Assembly (NCBI RefSeq): GCF_019880555.1
Contig: NZ_JAINVU010000006.1
Location: 62,001 to 126,000, forward strand
Source: Hephaestia mangrovi
Lineage (GTDB): Bacteria; Pseudomonadota; Alphaproteobacteria; Sphingomonadales; Sphingomonadaceae
Length of the DNA stretch: 64,000 bases
Direction: 5' to 3'
Shown: in pieces, positions 27,402 through 36,865 of the stretch
How positions within the stretch are numbered: the stretch's first letter is position 1
Layout of the letters: each line of letters opens with the position of its first letter
The notes under the pieces: generated by a model
Seen by the model: only the letters and a program-made list of their open reading frames with translations
Databases searched by the model: none
What the model was told of the DNA's origin: nothing
Made by a program: the position numbers and the translations under genes

Positions 27402-28943
27402 TCAGCGGTCGATCGGTTCGGCCAGTTCGGGCTGGAGATTGGGATCGCCGTCGATTTCGATGATCCCGCGCCCGACATGGCTGCGCGAGCGGCTGTAGCC
27501 GAAATAGACCAGCAGCCCGATCCCGCCCCAGACGAACAGCACCATCTGCGCCAGCAGCGGCAGGAACAGATAGAGCGCCACGCACCCGGCGATCGCCAGC
27601 GGCGCGACGATCCACACCAGCGGCGTACGGAACGGCCGGTGGCGACCCGGATCGGTGCGGCGCAGGACGAGCACGGCGACGCCGACCATCGCGAAGGCGA
27701 ACAATGTGCCCGAGTTCGAATAATCGGCAAGCTGGCCGACCGGCAGGAATGCCGCCGCCAGCGTGACGACGATGCCGGTGAACGCGGTCACCACATGCGG
27801 GGTATGCCATTTCGGATGCACGCTAGCGAGGCTCGCCGGCAGCAGCCCGTCGCGCGCCATCACGAAGAAAACGCGGGTCTGGCCGAACATCATCATCAGC
27901 ACGACCGAGGGCAGGGCGATGAACGCGGCCAGACCCATCAGGTTACCGATCTTGGTCCAGCCGACGTAGCGCAGCACATGGGCCAGCGCTTCATGGCTGC
28001 ACGCCAGCGGCTCGGTGGCGCCCGACGCGACGATCTGGGCGCAGCGATCGGCAAGCTGGGGCGAGCCGGGGGCGAGGATCTCGCCGGCCAGGCCGCGCAC
28101 CGGCTCCGCGCCGATCGTGCCGATCGCGCCGGCCGACACCAGCAGGTAGAACACCGTGCAGATCAACAGGCTGCCGATCAGCCCGATCGGCACGTTGCGC
28201 TGCGGGTTCTTGGTTTCCTCCGCCGCGGTCGATACCGCGTCGAACCCGACATAGGCGAAGAAGATCGACGAGGCGGCGCCGATCACGCCGATCGTGCCCC
28301 AGCCATTGGGCAGGAACGGGGTGAATTGCTCGCTCTTTAGCACCGGTACGGTGAGCACGATGAACAGCGTCAGCGCGGCGACCTTGATCGACACGAGGAT
28401 GGCGTTGACGCGCGCGCTCTCGGTCGTGCCAATGATCAACAGCCAGGTGACGAGGCCGGAGATGACGACCGCGGGCAGGTTGATGAAGCCGCCCTGGCTC
28501 GGGCCGACCGCGATCCAGTTCGGTATGACGATGCCGAACGTATGCTCCATGAAGCCGACGAAATAGCCCGACCAGCCGACCGCGACCGCGCTGGCGCCGA
28601 CGGCATATTCGAGGATCAACGCCCAGCCGACCATCCAGGCGAGCAGCTCGCCCATCACCGCATAGGTATAAGTGTAGGCGGAGCCCGCGACGGGCACCAT
28701 CGAGGCCAGTTCGGAATAGCACAAGGCGGCGACCGCGCAGACGAAGCCGGCGATCACGAAGCTGATCATCATGCCGGGCCCGGCCTTTTGCGCGGCCTCG
28801 GCGGTGAGAACGAAAATGCCGGTGCCGATCACCGCGCCGACGCCCAGCATGGTAAGCTGGAAGGCGCCGAGCGATCGGTGCAGGCCTTTCTTTTCGGCAG
28901 TCGCCAGAATGGCGTCGAGAGGCTTAACGCGCCCGAAAATCAT
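27402..28943 (-). CDS. APC family amino acid permease
   Basis: 513 residues with about 12-14 membrane helices. The first helix motif FQLTMLGVGAVIGTGIFVLT with the G-x-G-x-x-I-G-x-G-I-F pattern, and the FAYVGFDAVSTAAEETKNPQRN region (helix 6-8), are typical of the cationic amino acid transporter (CAT/YfnA) branch of the APC superfamily. The likely role is proton-coupled uptake of amino acids across the inner membrane; the exact substrate cannot be read. The start at 28943 (MIFGRVKPLDAIL) follows GGGGGA. Alone on the minus strand, ending at the shared terminator. Confidence 0.93.
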   Translation of the reverse strand: MIFGRVKPLDAILATAEKKGLHRSLGAFQLTMLGVGAVIGTGIFVLTAEAAQKAGPGMMISFVIAGFVCAVAALCYSELASMVPVAGSAYTYTYAVMGELLAWMVGWALILEYAVGASAVAVGWSGYFVGFMEHTFGIVIPNWIAVGPSQGGFINLPAVVISGLVTWLLIIGTTESARVNAILVSIKVAALTLFIVLTVPVLKSEQFTPFLPNGWGTIGVIGAASSIFFAYVGFDAVSTAAEETKNPQRNVPIGLIGSLLICTVFYLLVSAGAIGTIGAEPVRGLAGEILAPGSPQLADRCAQIVASGATEPLACSHEALAHVLRYVGWTKIGNLMGLAAFIALPSVVLMMMFGQTRVFFVMARDGLLPASLASVHPKWHTPHVVTAFTGIVVTLAAAFLPVGQLADYSNSGTLFAFAMVGVAVLVLRRTDPGRHRPFRTPLVWIVAPLAIAGCVALYLFLPLLAQMVLFVWGGIGLLVYFGYSRSRSHVGRGIIEIDGDPNLQPELAEPIDR

Positions 28944-29067
28944 ACAGGTCCCCCGGTCAGAACGGCACGCATTGCGCACCGCCGGTTGCAATGGCGGGGG
29001 AGCCTAACCGCAAAAGCGCCCCGCGCAAGCCCGTTGCGCGATCGGGCGGTGTATCGCTGGCCGACAA

Positions 29068-29445
29068 TCAACGCGCCAGCATTGGCCCCAGGGGTTTGCC
29101 CGCGAAGATGTGGACGTGGAGGTGCGCGACTTCCTGATGACTGTCCGGCCCGGTATTGGCGAGCAGGCGATAGCCCGGCTCGACCAGCCCCGCCTCGCGC
29201 GCGACACGGCCCACGGCGCGCGCGAATCCGGCGATCTCCGCGTCGCTCGCGCGCGCGCTGAAATCGTCCCACGAGACATAGGCGCCCTTGGGGATCACCA
29301 GGATATGCGTTGGTGCCTGTGGGTTGATGTCGTGAAAGGCGAAGGCGACATCGTCCTCATAAATCTTCTTCGAGGGGATTTCGCCGCGCAGGATCTTGGC
29401 GAAGACGTTCTGATCGTCATAGGGTTGCGTGGCGTCGACAGCCAT
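29068..29445 (-). CDS. HIT family protein
   Basis: 125 residues. It carries the histidine triad HLHVHIF (residues 108-114, the H-phi-H-phi-H-phi-phi motif) and the family's N-terminal FAKILRGEIPSKKIYED and F-H-D-I-N-P-Q-A-P-T-H. HIT proteins hydrolyse nucleoside phosphoramidates or related nucleotide conjugates. It starts 4 bases beyond the hisE stop and is therefore the last gene of the his operon; a hisE-HIT arrangement is common in alphaproteobacteria. Confidence 0.95.
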   Translation of the reverse strand: MAVDATQPYDDQNVFAKILRGEIPSKKIYEDDVAFAFHDINPQAPTHILVIPKGAYVSWDDFSARASDAEIAGFARAVGRVAREAGLVEPGYRLLANTGPDSHQEVAHLHVHIFAGKPLGPMLAR

Positions 29446-29449
29446 GAAG

Positions 29450-29770
29450 TCACTCCTTGCGCTGGCGTTTTTCCTCGAGCCCCGACAAGCCTTCGCGCCG
29501 CGCGAGCTCGGCGCGGACGTCGTCGAGCGACAGCCCGGCGTCGGCCAACAGCACCATCAGATGGAAGACGAGATCGGCCGCTTCCGGCACGATCGCGGCA
29601 TCGTCGCCCGAGCAGGAAGCGATCACCGTTTCGACCGCTTCCTCGCCGAGCTTCTGCGCGATCTTGGCGCGGCCCCTGGCAAACAGCCGGGCGACATAGG
29701 AGGCGTCGGGATCACCGCCCCGGCGCGAGCGGATCAGCGCTTCGAGCGCGTCGAGCTGGTCGGAAGCCAT
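29450..29770 (-). CDS. hisE: Phosphoribosyl-ATP pyrophosphatase
   Basis: 106 residues starting MASDQLDALEALIRSRRGGD. The family motif YVARLFARGRAKIAQKLGEE followed by A-V-E-T-V-I-A and E-A-A-D-L-V-F-H-L-M-V-L-L is the all-alpha MazG-like fold with its acidic Mg2+-binding residues. It hydrolyses PR-ATP to PR-AMP in histidine synthesis. Here hisE is separate from hisI (which is not in the window). Part of the minus-strand his cluster. Confidence 0.95.
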   Translation of the reverse strand: MASDQLDALEALIRSRRGGDPDASYVARLFARGRAKIAQKLGEEAVETVIASCSGDDAAIVPEAADLVFHLMVLLADAGLSLDDVRAELARREGLSGLEEKRQRKE

Positions 29771-29856
29771 GGGCCAAGCTGCTTAGGGTCGGGACTCGTT
29801 ACTGGCAATGGCCGACCGCGCTGCGGCGGGCCGATTGTGGCGCAGGGGCGGCGGCG

Positions 29857-30051
29857 TTAGTCCTCGCGGCGCTTTTGCGCACGACGGATCATCGCCCGGC
29901 GCGCAAGCCACACACCGATCGCGGCCATCACGAACAGCGCGATATCCGATGCCGCCGGCCCGGTGCGGACCTTGGCGACGCCCGAATGCGCGGCGGGATC
30001 GTCGGCGAGCGCCGGGGCAGCGAGCAGGGCGAGGAGGAGGAGCGCGCGCAT
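29857..30051 (-). CDS. Small secreted protein with CTERM-like membrane anchor
   Basis: 64 residues. An N-terminal signal peptide (MRALLLLALLAAPALA) is followed by a short polar mature segment (DDPAAHSGVAKVRTG) and then P-A-A-S-D-I-A-L-F-V-M-A-A-I-G-V-W-L-A-R-R-A-M and a basic tail (RRAQKRRED). The pattern of a proline motif, hydrophobic helix and arginine cluster is like PEP-CTERM/LPXTG-type sorting tags, though the canonical P-E-P is absent. The mature protein would be just ~15 residues long. It lies inside the his operon between hisF and hisE. Confidence 0.72.
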   Translation of the reverse strand: MRALLLLALLAAPALADDPAAHSGVAKVRTGPAASDIALFVMAAIGVWLARRAMIRRAQKRRED

Positions 30052-30088
30052 GAGAACGGCTTAGCGGAAGCGGGTTAACGACAGCCTT

Positions 30089-30171
30089 CGTCAACGCTTA
30101 CTTGTTTCAGCGCCCGCGGAGCGACAGACGCCGCGTGCGATCGGCCATCCCGAAGCGCGTTCAGCATGACG
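30089..30171. repeat. TCATGCTGAAC-family repeat, copy overlapping the hisF stop
   Basis: Left end CGTCAACGCTTACTTGTTTC and right end TTCAGCATGACG match the ends of the other copies. The final TCAGCATGACG runs into hisF: on the minus strand its CGTCATGCTGA encodes the last serine, cysteine and the TGA stop of HisF. About 83 bases. Confidence 0.8.
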
Positions 30172-30946
30172 AGGGTACGGCAATCGGCTTTCTAACCGAG
30201 ATACCCGCCGCGGCCAGTGCCCGATGCGCGTCGGCGATGCTCGCTTCGCCGAAATGGAAGATCGAGGCGGCGAGCACGGCGGAGGCATGGCCGTCGCGGA
30301 TGCCGGCAACGAGGTCGCCCAAGCCGCCGACGCCGCCCGAGGCGACCACCGGCACCGCCACCTGGTCGGCGATCGTGCGGATCAGCTCGAGGTCGTAGCC
30401 GCCGCGGGTGCCGTCGCGGTCCATCGAGGTGACGAGCAATTCGCCCGCGCCGAGCTCGGCGAGCCGCAGTGCATGGCCCACTGCATCGATGCCGGTTTCG
30501 CGGCGGCCGCCATGGGTGAACACCTCCCAACGGCGGTCGCCGACGCGGCGCGCGTCGACCGAGGCTACGCAGCATTGGCTGCCGAACCGCTCGGCGATCT
30601 CGGCGACCAGCTCGGGCCGCGCGACGGCGGCGGAATTGACCGCAACCTTGTCGGCACCGGCGAGCAGCAGCGCGCGCGCGTCCTCGGCTGTCCGCACGCC
30701 GCCGCCGACGGTCAGCGGCATGAAGCAGACTTCGGCGGTGCGTCGGACCACGTCGATCAGCGTGCCGCGCGCCTCGTGGCTGGCGGTGATATCGAGGAAG
30801 CACAGTTCGTCGGCCCCCGCCGCGTCATAGGCGCGCGCTTGCTCGACCGGATCGCCGGCGTCCTTCAGATCGACGAAATTGACGCCCTTGACGACGCGGC
30901 CGTTGGCAACGTCGAGACAGGGGATGACGCGGGCACGGACGCTCAC
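30161..30946 (-). CDS. hisF: Imidazole glycerol phosphate synthase cyclase subunit
   Basis: 261 residues. The (beta/alpha)8 barrel has [30 protein letters not shown], the T-V-G-G-G-V-R-T phosphate loop, [11 protein letters not shown] and the [13 protein letters not shown] phosphate loop near the end. The catalytic aspartates (in CLD and TSMDRDG) are present. It cyclises the intermediate using ammonia from HisH. The last residues (after VRKP) do not look like a HisF tail: they and the stop come from a palindromic repeat. Overlaps hisA by 4 bases. Confidence 0.97.
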   Translation of the reverse strand: MSVRARVIPCLDVANGRVVKGVNFVDLKDAGDPVEQARAYDAAGADELCFLDITASHEARGTLIDVVRRTAEVCFMPLTVGGGVRTAEDARALLLAGADKVAVNSAAVARPELVAEIAERFGSQCCVASVDARRVGDRRWEVFTHGGRRETGIDAVGHALRLAELGAGELLVTSMDRDGTRGGYDLELIRTIADQVAVPVVASGGVGGLGDLVAGIRDGHASAVLAASIFHFGEASIADAHRALAAAGISVRKPIAVPSSC

Positions 30947-31680
30947 GCTGCCCTCGCCACGCTGAGCGCCGCGGCGAGATCGAGGCGGCCGTCGTAGAGC
31001 GCGCGGCCGGTGATGACGCCTTCGATGCCATCCTGCGCGTGGAGCGCGAGCAGGTGGATGTCCGAAATCCCGGCAACGCCGCCGCTCGCGATCACCGGCA
31101 GGTCGGTGGCGCGAGCGAGATCGACGGTCGCGTCGATATTGACGCCCTTGAGCAATCCGTCGCGGCCGACATCGGTGAACAGCAGCGATGCGACGCCGGC
31201 GTCCTCGAAGCGGCGCGCCATGTCGACCACCGATACGTCCGATACATCGGCCCAGCCCTCGGTCGCGACCATGCCGTCACGCGCGTCGACCGCGACGACG
31301 ATGCCGCCGGGAAAATCCCTCGCGGCGGCGTGGACCAGATCGGGGTCTTTCAAGGCGGCGGTACCGATCACGACGCGCGCGACGCCGAGATCGAACCAGC
31401 GCTCGATCGCCTCGCGGCTGCGGATGCCGCCGCCCAGTTGGACGTAGCCGGGGAAGGCCTCGACGATGCGGCCGACCACCTCGCCATTGACCGATCCGCC
31501 CGCGAAGGCGCCGTCGAGATCGACGACGTGGAGATGCTCCGCCCCGGCGTCGGCGAAGGCGAGCGCCTGCGAGGCGGGATCGTCGCCGTAGATCGTCGCA
31601 CGGTCCATGTCGCCCTCGGCGAGGCGGACGACCTTGCCCTGCTTCAGATCGATCGCGGGGAAGACGATCAGGGGCGCCAT
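30943..31680 (-). CDS. hisA: Phosphoribosylformimino-5-aminoimidazole carboxamide ribotide isomerase
   Basis: 245 residues. The barrel begins [21 protein letters not shown] and contains [19 protein letters not shown] (phosphate loop), [20 protein letters not shown] and the late [13 protein letters not shown]. The two catalytic aspartates (in AIDLK and FTDVGRDG) are present. HisA and HisF are related half-barrels by duplication; the strands here are typical of HisA. Start codon at 31680 overlaps the 3' end of hisH by 13 bases. Confidence 0.97.
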   Translation of the reverse strand: MAPLIVFPAIDLKQGKVVRLAEGDMDRATIYGDDPASQALAFADAGAEHLHVVDLDGAFAGGSVNGEVVGRIVEAFPGYVQLGGGIRSREAIERWFDLGVARVVIGTAALKDPDLVHAAARDFPGGIVVAVDARDGMVATEGWADVSDVSVVDMARRFEDAGVASLLFTDVGRDGLLKGVNIDATVDLARATDLPVIASGGVAGISDIHLLALHAQDGIEGVITGRALYDGRLDLAAALSVARAA

Positions 31681-32273
31681 GCGAGAAACCTTTCGAGCAG
31701 CGCGATGCCGTAGCGCTGGCTCTTTTCGGGGTGGAATTGCACGCCGAGCATGTTGTCGCGGCCGATCGCGGCGGTAACCGGGCCGGCATGGTTGGTGGTC
31801 GCGAGCACGGCGTCGCCGGTGAAGGCGTAGCTGTGCAGGAAATAGGCCTCGCCGGGTTCGATCAACGGATGCGGCGCGGTCGGTGTGACGTCGTTCCAGC
31901 CCATGTGCGGCACCTTGGCGGCGGGCGAGGTCGGCGTCAGCTGGCGCACCGTGCCGGGAATCCAGCCGAGGCCCTGGTGAATGCCGAGCTCCTCGCCGGT
32001 TTCCGCCATCAACTGCATGCCGACGCAGATGCCGAGGAACGGCACGCCATCGCCACGAACGCGCCGCTCGATCGCCTCGACCATGCCCGGCACGGCGCGC
32101 AACGCCCCGGCGCACGCGCCGAACGCGCCGACGCCGGGGAGCACGATCCGATCCGCCGTCGCGAGGACATCGGGATCGGCGGTGATCGCGAGATCGCTGG
32201 CGCCTGCCGCCTGCAGCGCGTTGGCGACCGAGTGAAGATTGCCCGCGCCATAATCGATCAGCGCGATCGTCAT
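31668..32273 (-). CDS. hisH: Imidazole glycerol phosphate synthase glutaminase subunit
   Basis: 201 residues, class I glutamine amidotransferase. The nucleophile is in FLGICVGMQLMAE (G-x-C-x-G), and the His/Glu pair in LGVQFHPEKSQRYG. The start MTIALIDYGAGNLHSVANAL is typical. HisH supplies ammonia to HisF in a heterodimer. It overlaps the YciI gene end by 4 bases on the minus strand. Confidence 0.97.
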   Translation of the reverse strand: MTIALIDYGAGNLHSVANALQAAGASDLAITADPDVLATADRIVLPGVGAFGACAGALRAVPGMVEAIERRVRGDGVPFLGICVGMQLMAETGEELGIHQGLGWIPGTVRQLTPTSPAAKVPHMGWNDVTPTAPHPLIEPGEAYFLHSYAFTGDAVLATTNHAGPVTAAIGRDNMLGVQFHPEKSQRYGIALLERFLAWRP

Positions 32274-32581
32274 GTCAGCAGGTCGTTAATCGCCGGCGCC
32301 GCGAAGCTGACGCTGAACGGCACAACCTCGAAACTGGCGACGCCGCTGGTGACGAACGGATCGCTCCGCGCGACCTCGGTCACCGCGTCGGCTTCGCCGC
32401 GCGCCAGGATCACTCCGCCGGTGCGCGGCGTGCGGCGACCCGCGACCAGGAATACGCCCTCGTCGAAGCCGACCTCCAGCCAGTCGATATGCGCCTTCAA
32501 CTGCGCGTCGACATCGGCGAGCGGCGCGACATAGGTCAACAGGATCAGGCAGAGCGGGCCCTCGCTGCGATAGCCCGCCAC
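32270..32581 (-). CDS. YciI-like protein
   Basis: 103 residues with the YciI ferredoxin-like fold pattern: a first strand LCLILLTYVAPLADVDA, H-I-D-W-L-E-V-G, and a later G-G-V-I-L-A-R-G-E-A-D-A-V-T-E-V and S-D-P-F-V-T-S-G-V segment. The conserved histidine (in KAHIDWL) and aspartate (ARSDPF) match the family's putative active site. Function unproven; fusions to various enzymes are known. It is embedded in the his operon, starting 2 bases past the hisB stop. Confidence 0.88.
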   Translation of the reverse strand: MAGYRSEGPLCLILLTYVAPLADVDAQLKAHIDWLEVGFDEGVFLVAGRRTPRTGGVILARGEADAVTEVARSDPFVTSGVASFEVVPFSVSFAAPAINDLLT

Positions 32582-32583
32582 GG

Positions 32584-33171
32584 TTACAGCGTCCCCTTGG
32601 TCGAGGGGATCGCATCGGCCTTGCGCGGATCGATCTCGACTGCGGTGCGCAACGCGCGCGCCAGCCCCTTGAACGCCGATTCGGCGATATGGTGGTTGTT
32701 CTGCCCGTACAGCGTCTCGATGTGCAGCGTGACGCCGGCGGTCTGCGCGAAGCTGTGGAAGAAATGCTCGAACATTTCGGTGTCCATCTCGCCGAGGCGC
32801 TTCTGCGAGAATTCGGTCTTCCAGACGAGGAACGGCCGCCCCGAAATGTCGATCGCGACGCGGGTCAGCGTTTCGTCCATCGGGCTCAGCGCTTCGGCAT
32901 AGCGGTGGATGCCGCGCTTTTCGCCCAGCGCCTGGGCGATCGCCTCGCCGATCGCAAGCCCGGTATCCTCGACCGTATGATGCTGATCGATATGCAGATC
33001 GCCCTCGGTCCGGACGGCGAGATCGATCAGCGAATGCCGCGAGAGCTGTTCGAGCATGTGATCGAAGAAGCCGATTCCGGTCGACACCTCATAGACGCCG
33101 GTGCCGTCCAGATTGACGGTGACGTCGATCTTCGTTTCGCTGGTGTTGCGGGCGATCGTGGCGGTGCGCAT
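32584..33171 (-). CDS. hisB: Imidazoleglycerol-phosphate dehydratase
   Basis: 195 residues, monofunctional HisB without the phosphatase domain of enterobacteria. The metal-binding motifs [27 protein letters not shown] (two histidine clusters) and [16 protein letters not shown] with N-N-H-H-I-A-E-S are clear. It performs the dehydration step of histidine synthesis. Start ATG 33171 is chosen; ATG 33183 ([11 protein letters not shown]) is an alternative with an AGAGG nearby. First gene of the minus-strand his operon; diverges from sspB. Confidence 0.97.
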   Translation of the reverse strand: MRTATIARNTSETKIDVTVNLDGTGVYEVSTGIGFFDHMLEQLSRHSLIDLAVRTEGDLHIDQHHTVEDTGLAIGEAIAQALGEKRGIHRYAEALSPMDETLTRVAIDISGRPFLVWKTEFSQKRLGEMDTEMFEHFFHSFAQTAGVTLHIETLYGQNNHHIAESAFKGLARALRTAVEIDPRKADAIPSTKGTL

Positions 33172-33243
33172 GCCCGCCCCCATAGCGCCTCTGCCGCACC
33201 ATGCAATCTTGACCGACCGCCAAACTGCGTTAGGCAAGGGGCC

Positions 33244-33720
33244 ATGAGCGATGGTCTGCCCGACAGCCTGATCCCCTATGACGAAATCGTCCAGGAGGCG
33301 TTGCGTGCCGTGGTCGGCCGCGTGCTCGGCCAGGTCGCAGCCGAAGGGCTGCCCGGCGAGCATCATTTCTACATCACCTTCAAGACCCAGGCGCCGGGGG
33401 TCGATATCCCGCAGCGGCTGATCGAACGCTTCCCCGACGAGATGACGATCGTGCTGCAGAACCGCTTCTGGGATCTGATCGTCGACGAGGAGCGCTTCTC
33501 GGTCGGCCTCAGCTTCAATCAGGTGCCGTCGAAGCTGGTCATTCCCTATGCGGCGATCACCGGCTTTCACGATCCCGCGGTCAATTTCGAGCTGCGCTTC
33601 CAGGTGCAGGACGCCGAGCCGCCCGAGCCGCATGACGATGCCGAGAATGACGGCCCCGTCGCCGAGCCGATCGAGGACGGCTCGAACGTCGTCTCGGTGG
33701 ACTTCAAACGAAAAAAATAG
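33244..33720 (+). CDS. sspB: SspB-like ClpXP adaptor
   Basis: 158 residues. The N-terminal ~115 residues ([20 protein letters not shown], then [20 protein letters not shown] and [20 protein letters not shown]) match the alphaproteobacterial SspB fold that binds ssrA-tagged or other substrates. After an acidic Pro/Glu/Asp-rich linker, the C-terminus ends [11 protein letters not shown], a ClpX-binding (XB) motif. It delivers substrates to the ClpXP protease in the cytosol. Followed by a palindromic repeat before fumC. Confidence 0.93.
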   Translation: MSDGLPDSLIPYDEIVQEALRAVVGRVLGQVAAEGLPGEHHFYITFKTQAPGVDIPQRLIERFPDEMTIVLQNRFWDLIVDEERFSVGLSFNQVPSKLVIPYAAITGFHDPAVNFELRFQVQDAEPPEPHDDAENDGPVAEPIEDGSNVVSVDFKRKK

Positions 33721-33729
33721 CCGTTGTGT

Positions 33730-33825
33730 CGTCATCCCGGACTTGTTCCGGGGTCCACCGTTCCGCATAGGCAGCGGCCGATGAGCTTGTTGCCTGGCGA
33801 AGGCCGGAACGAGCCCGGCATGACG
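33730..33825. repeat. TCATGCTGAAC-family repeat, copy between sspB and fumC
   Basis: Left end CGTCATCCCGGACTTGTTCC and right end CGGAACGAGCCCGGCATGACG are inverted versions of each other. The last G of the element begins the GGAGG (33825-33829) that serves as fumC's Shine-Dalgarno, so the repeat abuts the ribosome binding site. Confidence 0.85.
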
Positions 33826-33833
33826 GAGGCTTT

Positions 33834-35228
<1,395 letters not shown>

Positions 35229-35289
35229 CTCGAAGCGGGGAACTGCCTCTGCTCACCGCCGTTCTCCTTACAAACAATGGGATCATGTT

Positions 35290-35508
35290 ATGAGTGCAAC
35301 CACCATCGGCGCCGTGGTCGGCGCGGCGATCGACTCGATGAGCGGCGATGATGGCGAGGTCGACGGCGCGATCATCGGCGCGGTTACCGCCAACGTCCTG
35401 AAAATCGCTCTCCCCGTAGCGGCTACCTGGGCGGTCGGCTGGCTCGTCCTGCGCGGTGCGGGGGCGGCATGGGACAAGGTGAGGGGGGACGATACGGCGG
35501 CGGACTAA
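35290..35508 (+). CDS. Small membrane protein (hypothetical)
   Basis: 72 residues. An acidic/glycine-rich N-terminal part (MSATTIGAVVGAAIDSMSGDDGEVDGA) is followed by one longer hydrophobic segment (LKIALPVAATWAVGWLVLRGAG) and a charged C-terminus (WDKVRGDDTAAD). No recognisable family. Its codon choice is like its neighbours (high G/C in third positions). Ends in a 4-base overlap with the DUF2585 gene on the other strand. Moderate confidence that it is translated. Confidence 0.6.
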   Translation: MSATTIGAVVGAAIDSMSGDDGEVDGAIIGAVTANVLKIALPVAATWAVGWLVLRGAGAAWDKVRGDDTAAD

Positions 35509-36065
35509 CCGGCGGTTTGCCAGGCGCGGATCGCCGCGCTCGGCGCGATCAGCATCAACACGTTGAGCGTCAGGTTGTCGCGGATCGCCCATAGCGTGAA
35601 CAGTTCGAGGACAATCCCGATCGCCACCGTCGCCCACCAGGGCAGCGCGCGGGCGAGGAAGAACCCGATCACCATGCAGCCGATATCGGACATCGAGTTG
35701 AGCACGCTATCGCCGGCATAGCCGTACGCCATCGTCACCGCGCGGTAGCGATCGATGATGACCGGCGAATTCTCCAGCACCTCCCACGCCGATTCGATCA
35801 CTACCGCGACGAACAACTGCGCCCCCAGCGGCGCGCGGCGCAGCGCCAGCCAGGTCGCGCCGTAAAACAGGAAGCCGTGGATGACGTGGCTGAAACTGTA
35901 CCAGTCGGTGAGCTGCTGGCTGTTCTCGTTCGACTGCACGACCCCGTGCCACAAGGCGAAATGCCCGCACGGGCAAAACGGCGATCGGCCCATCGCCAGT
36001 TCTGCGATCGCCGCGACCGCCGCCACCGCGAGCGCCGCCAGAACCCAGCTTTTCCCCCGCGCCAT
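35505..36065 (-). CDS. DUF2585 family membrane protein
   Basis: 186 residues with about five hydrophobic segments. The cysteine-bearing R-S-P-F-C-P-C-G-H-F-A-L-W-H-G-V-V motif, then S-N-E-N-S-Q-Q-L-T-D-W-Y-S-F-S-H and the V-I-E-S-A-W-E-V-L-E-N-S block define the UPF0314/DUF2585 family, present mainly in alphaproteobacteria. The histidine/glutamate-rich polar residues within membrane segments hint at a catalytic or metal role, but nothing is proven. Convergent with the small membrane protein and divergent from gmk. Confidence 0.9.
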   Translation of the reverse strand: MARGKSWVLAALAVAAVAAIAELAMGRSPFCPCGHFALWHGVVQSNENSQQLTDWYSFSHVIHGFLFYGATWLALRRAPLGAQLFVAVVIESAWEVLENSPVIIDRYRAVTMAYGYAGDSVLNSMSDIGCMVIGFFLARALPWWATVAIGIVLELFTLWAIRDNLTLNVLMLIAPSAAIRAWQTAG

Positions 36066-36111
36066 CCTGTCCCCCGCTTGACGCCTCGGCTCGCTATGGT
36101 CACTAGCGGGC

Positions 36112-36762
36112 ATGGCCGCACCGATCCAGCACGACCCGCACGGTTTCAAACGTCGCGGCGTCCTGTTCGTCCTCTCCTCGCCCTCGGGCGCCGGCAAATC
36201 GACCATCGCGCGCAAGCTGCTCGCCAGCGAGCCCGAATTGTCGATGTCGGTTTCCTACACCACGCGCCCGCCGCGCGAGGGTGAAGTCGACGGCAAGGAC
36301 TATCATTTCGTCGATCTCGAGAAATTCCGCGAGATGGTGTCGAACCACGAATTCCTCGAATGGGCGCACGTTTTCGGCCAGCGGTACGGCACGCCCAAGA
36401 ACGATGTCTTTCACGTCCTGTCCGAAGGGCGCGATATCCTGTTCGACATCGACTGGCAGGGCGCGCAGCAGCTCTATCAGCTCGCCGGCGGCGACGTGGT
36501 GCGCGTGTTCGTGCTGCCGCCGTCGATGGCCGAACTGCGCCAGCGGCTCGAACGCCGCGCGACCGATTCGCAGGAGATCATCGACGCTCGCATGGCGCGC
36601 GCGGAGGCCGAGGTCAGCCATTGGGACGGCTATGATTACGTCCTGGTCAATGATGACGTCGAGGAATGTTTCGACTGCGTGAAGACGATCCTCGCCGCCG
36701 AGCGGCTCAAGCGATCGCGGCAGACCGGGATCATCGGTTTCATCCGCAAGCTGCGGACCTGA
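36112..36762 (+). CDS. gmk: Guanylate kinase
   Basis: 216 residues. P-loop LSSPSGAGKSTIARKLL near residue 22, then SVSYTTRPPREGEVDGKDYHF (GMP-binding) and WAHVFGQRYGTP, and I-D-W-Q-G-A-Q-Q-L. It converts GMP to GDP with ATP. Complete and of normal length. Diverges from the DUF2585 gene with 46 bases between starts. The 103 bases after gmk hold no gene or clear terminator. Confidence 0.97.
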   Translation: MAAPIQHDPHGFKRRGVLFVLSSPSGAGKSTIARKLLASEPELSMSVSYTTRPPREGEVDGKDYHFVDLEKFREMVSNHEFLEWAHVFGQRYGTPKNDVFHVLSEGRDILFDIDWQGAQQLYQLAGGDVVRVFVLPPSMAELRQRLERRATDSQEIIDARMARAEAEVSHWDGYDYVLVNDDVEECFDCVKTILAAERLKRSRQTGIIGFIRKLRT

Positions 36763-36865
36763 CCGGGCAGACGGCGCGTCACGGATTTCGCCGAATTACG
36801 TTTGGCGCGAACGAACGGCCGGGTTCGGTAGTCGCTGCTTGGGCGCGGGCCCGCCAGACCTCAAA

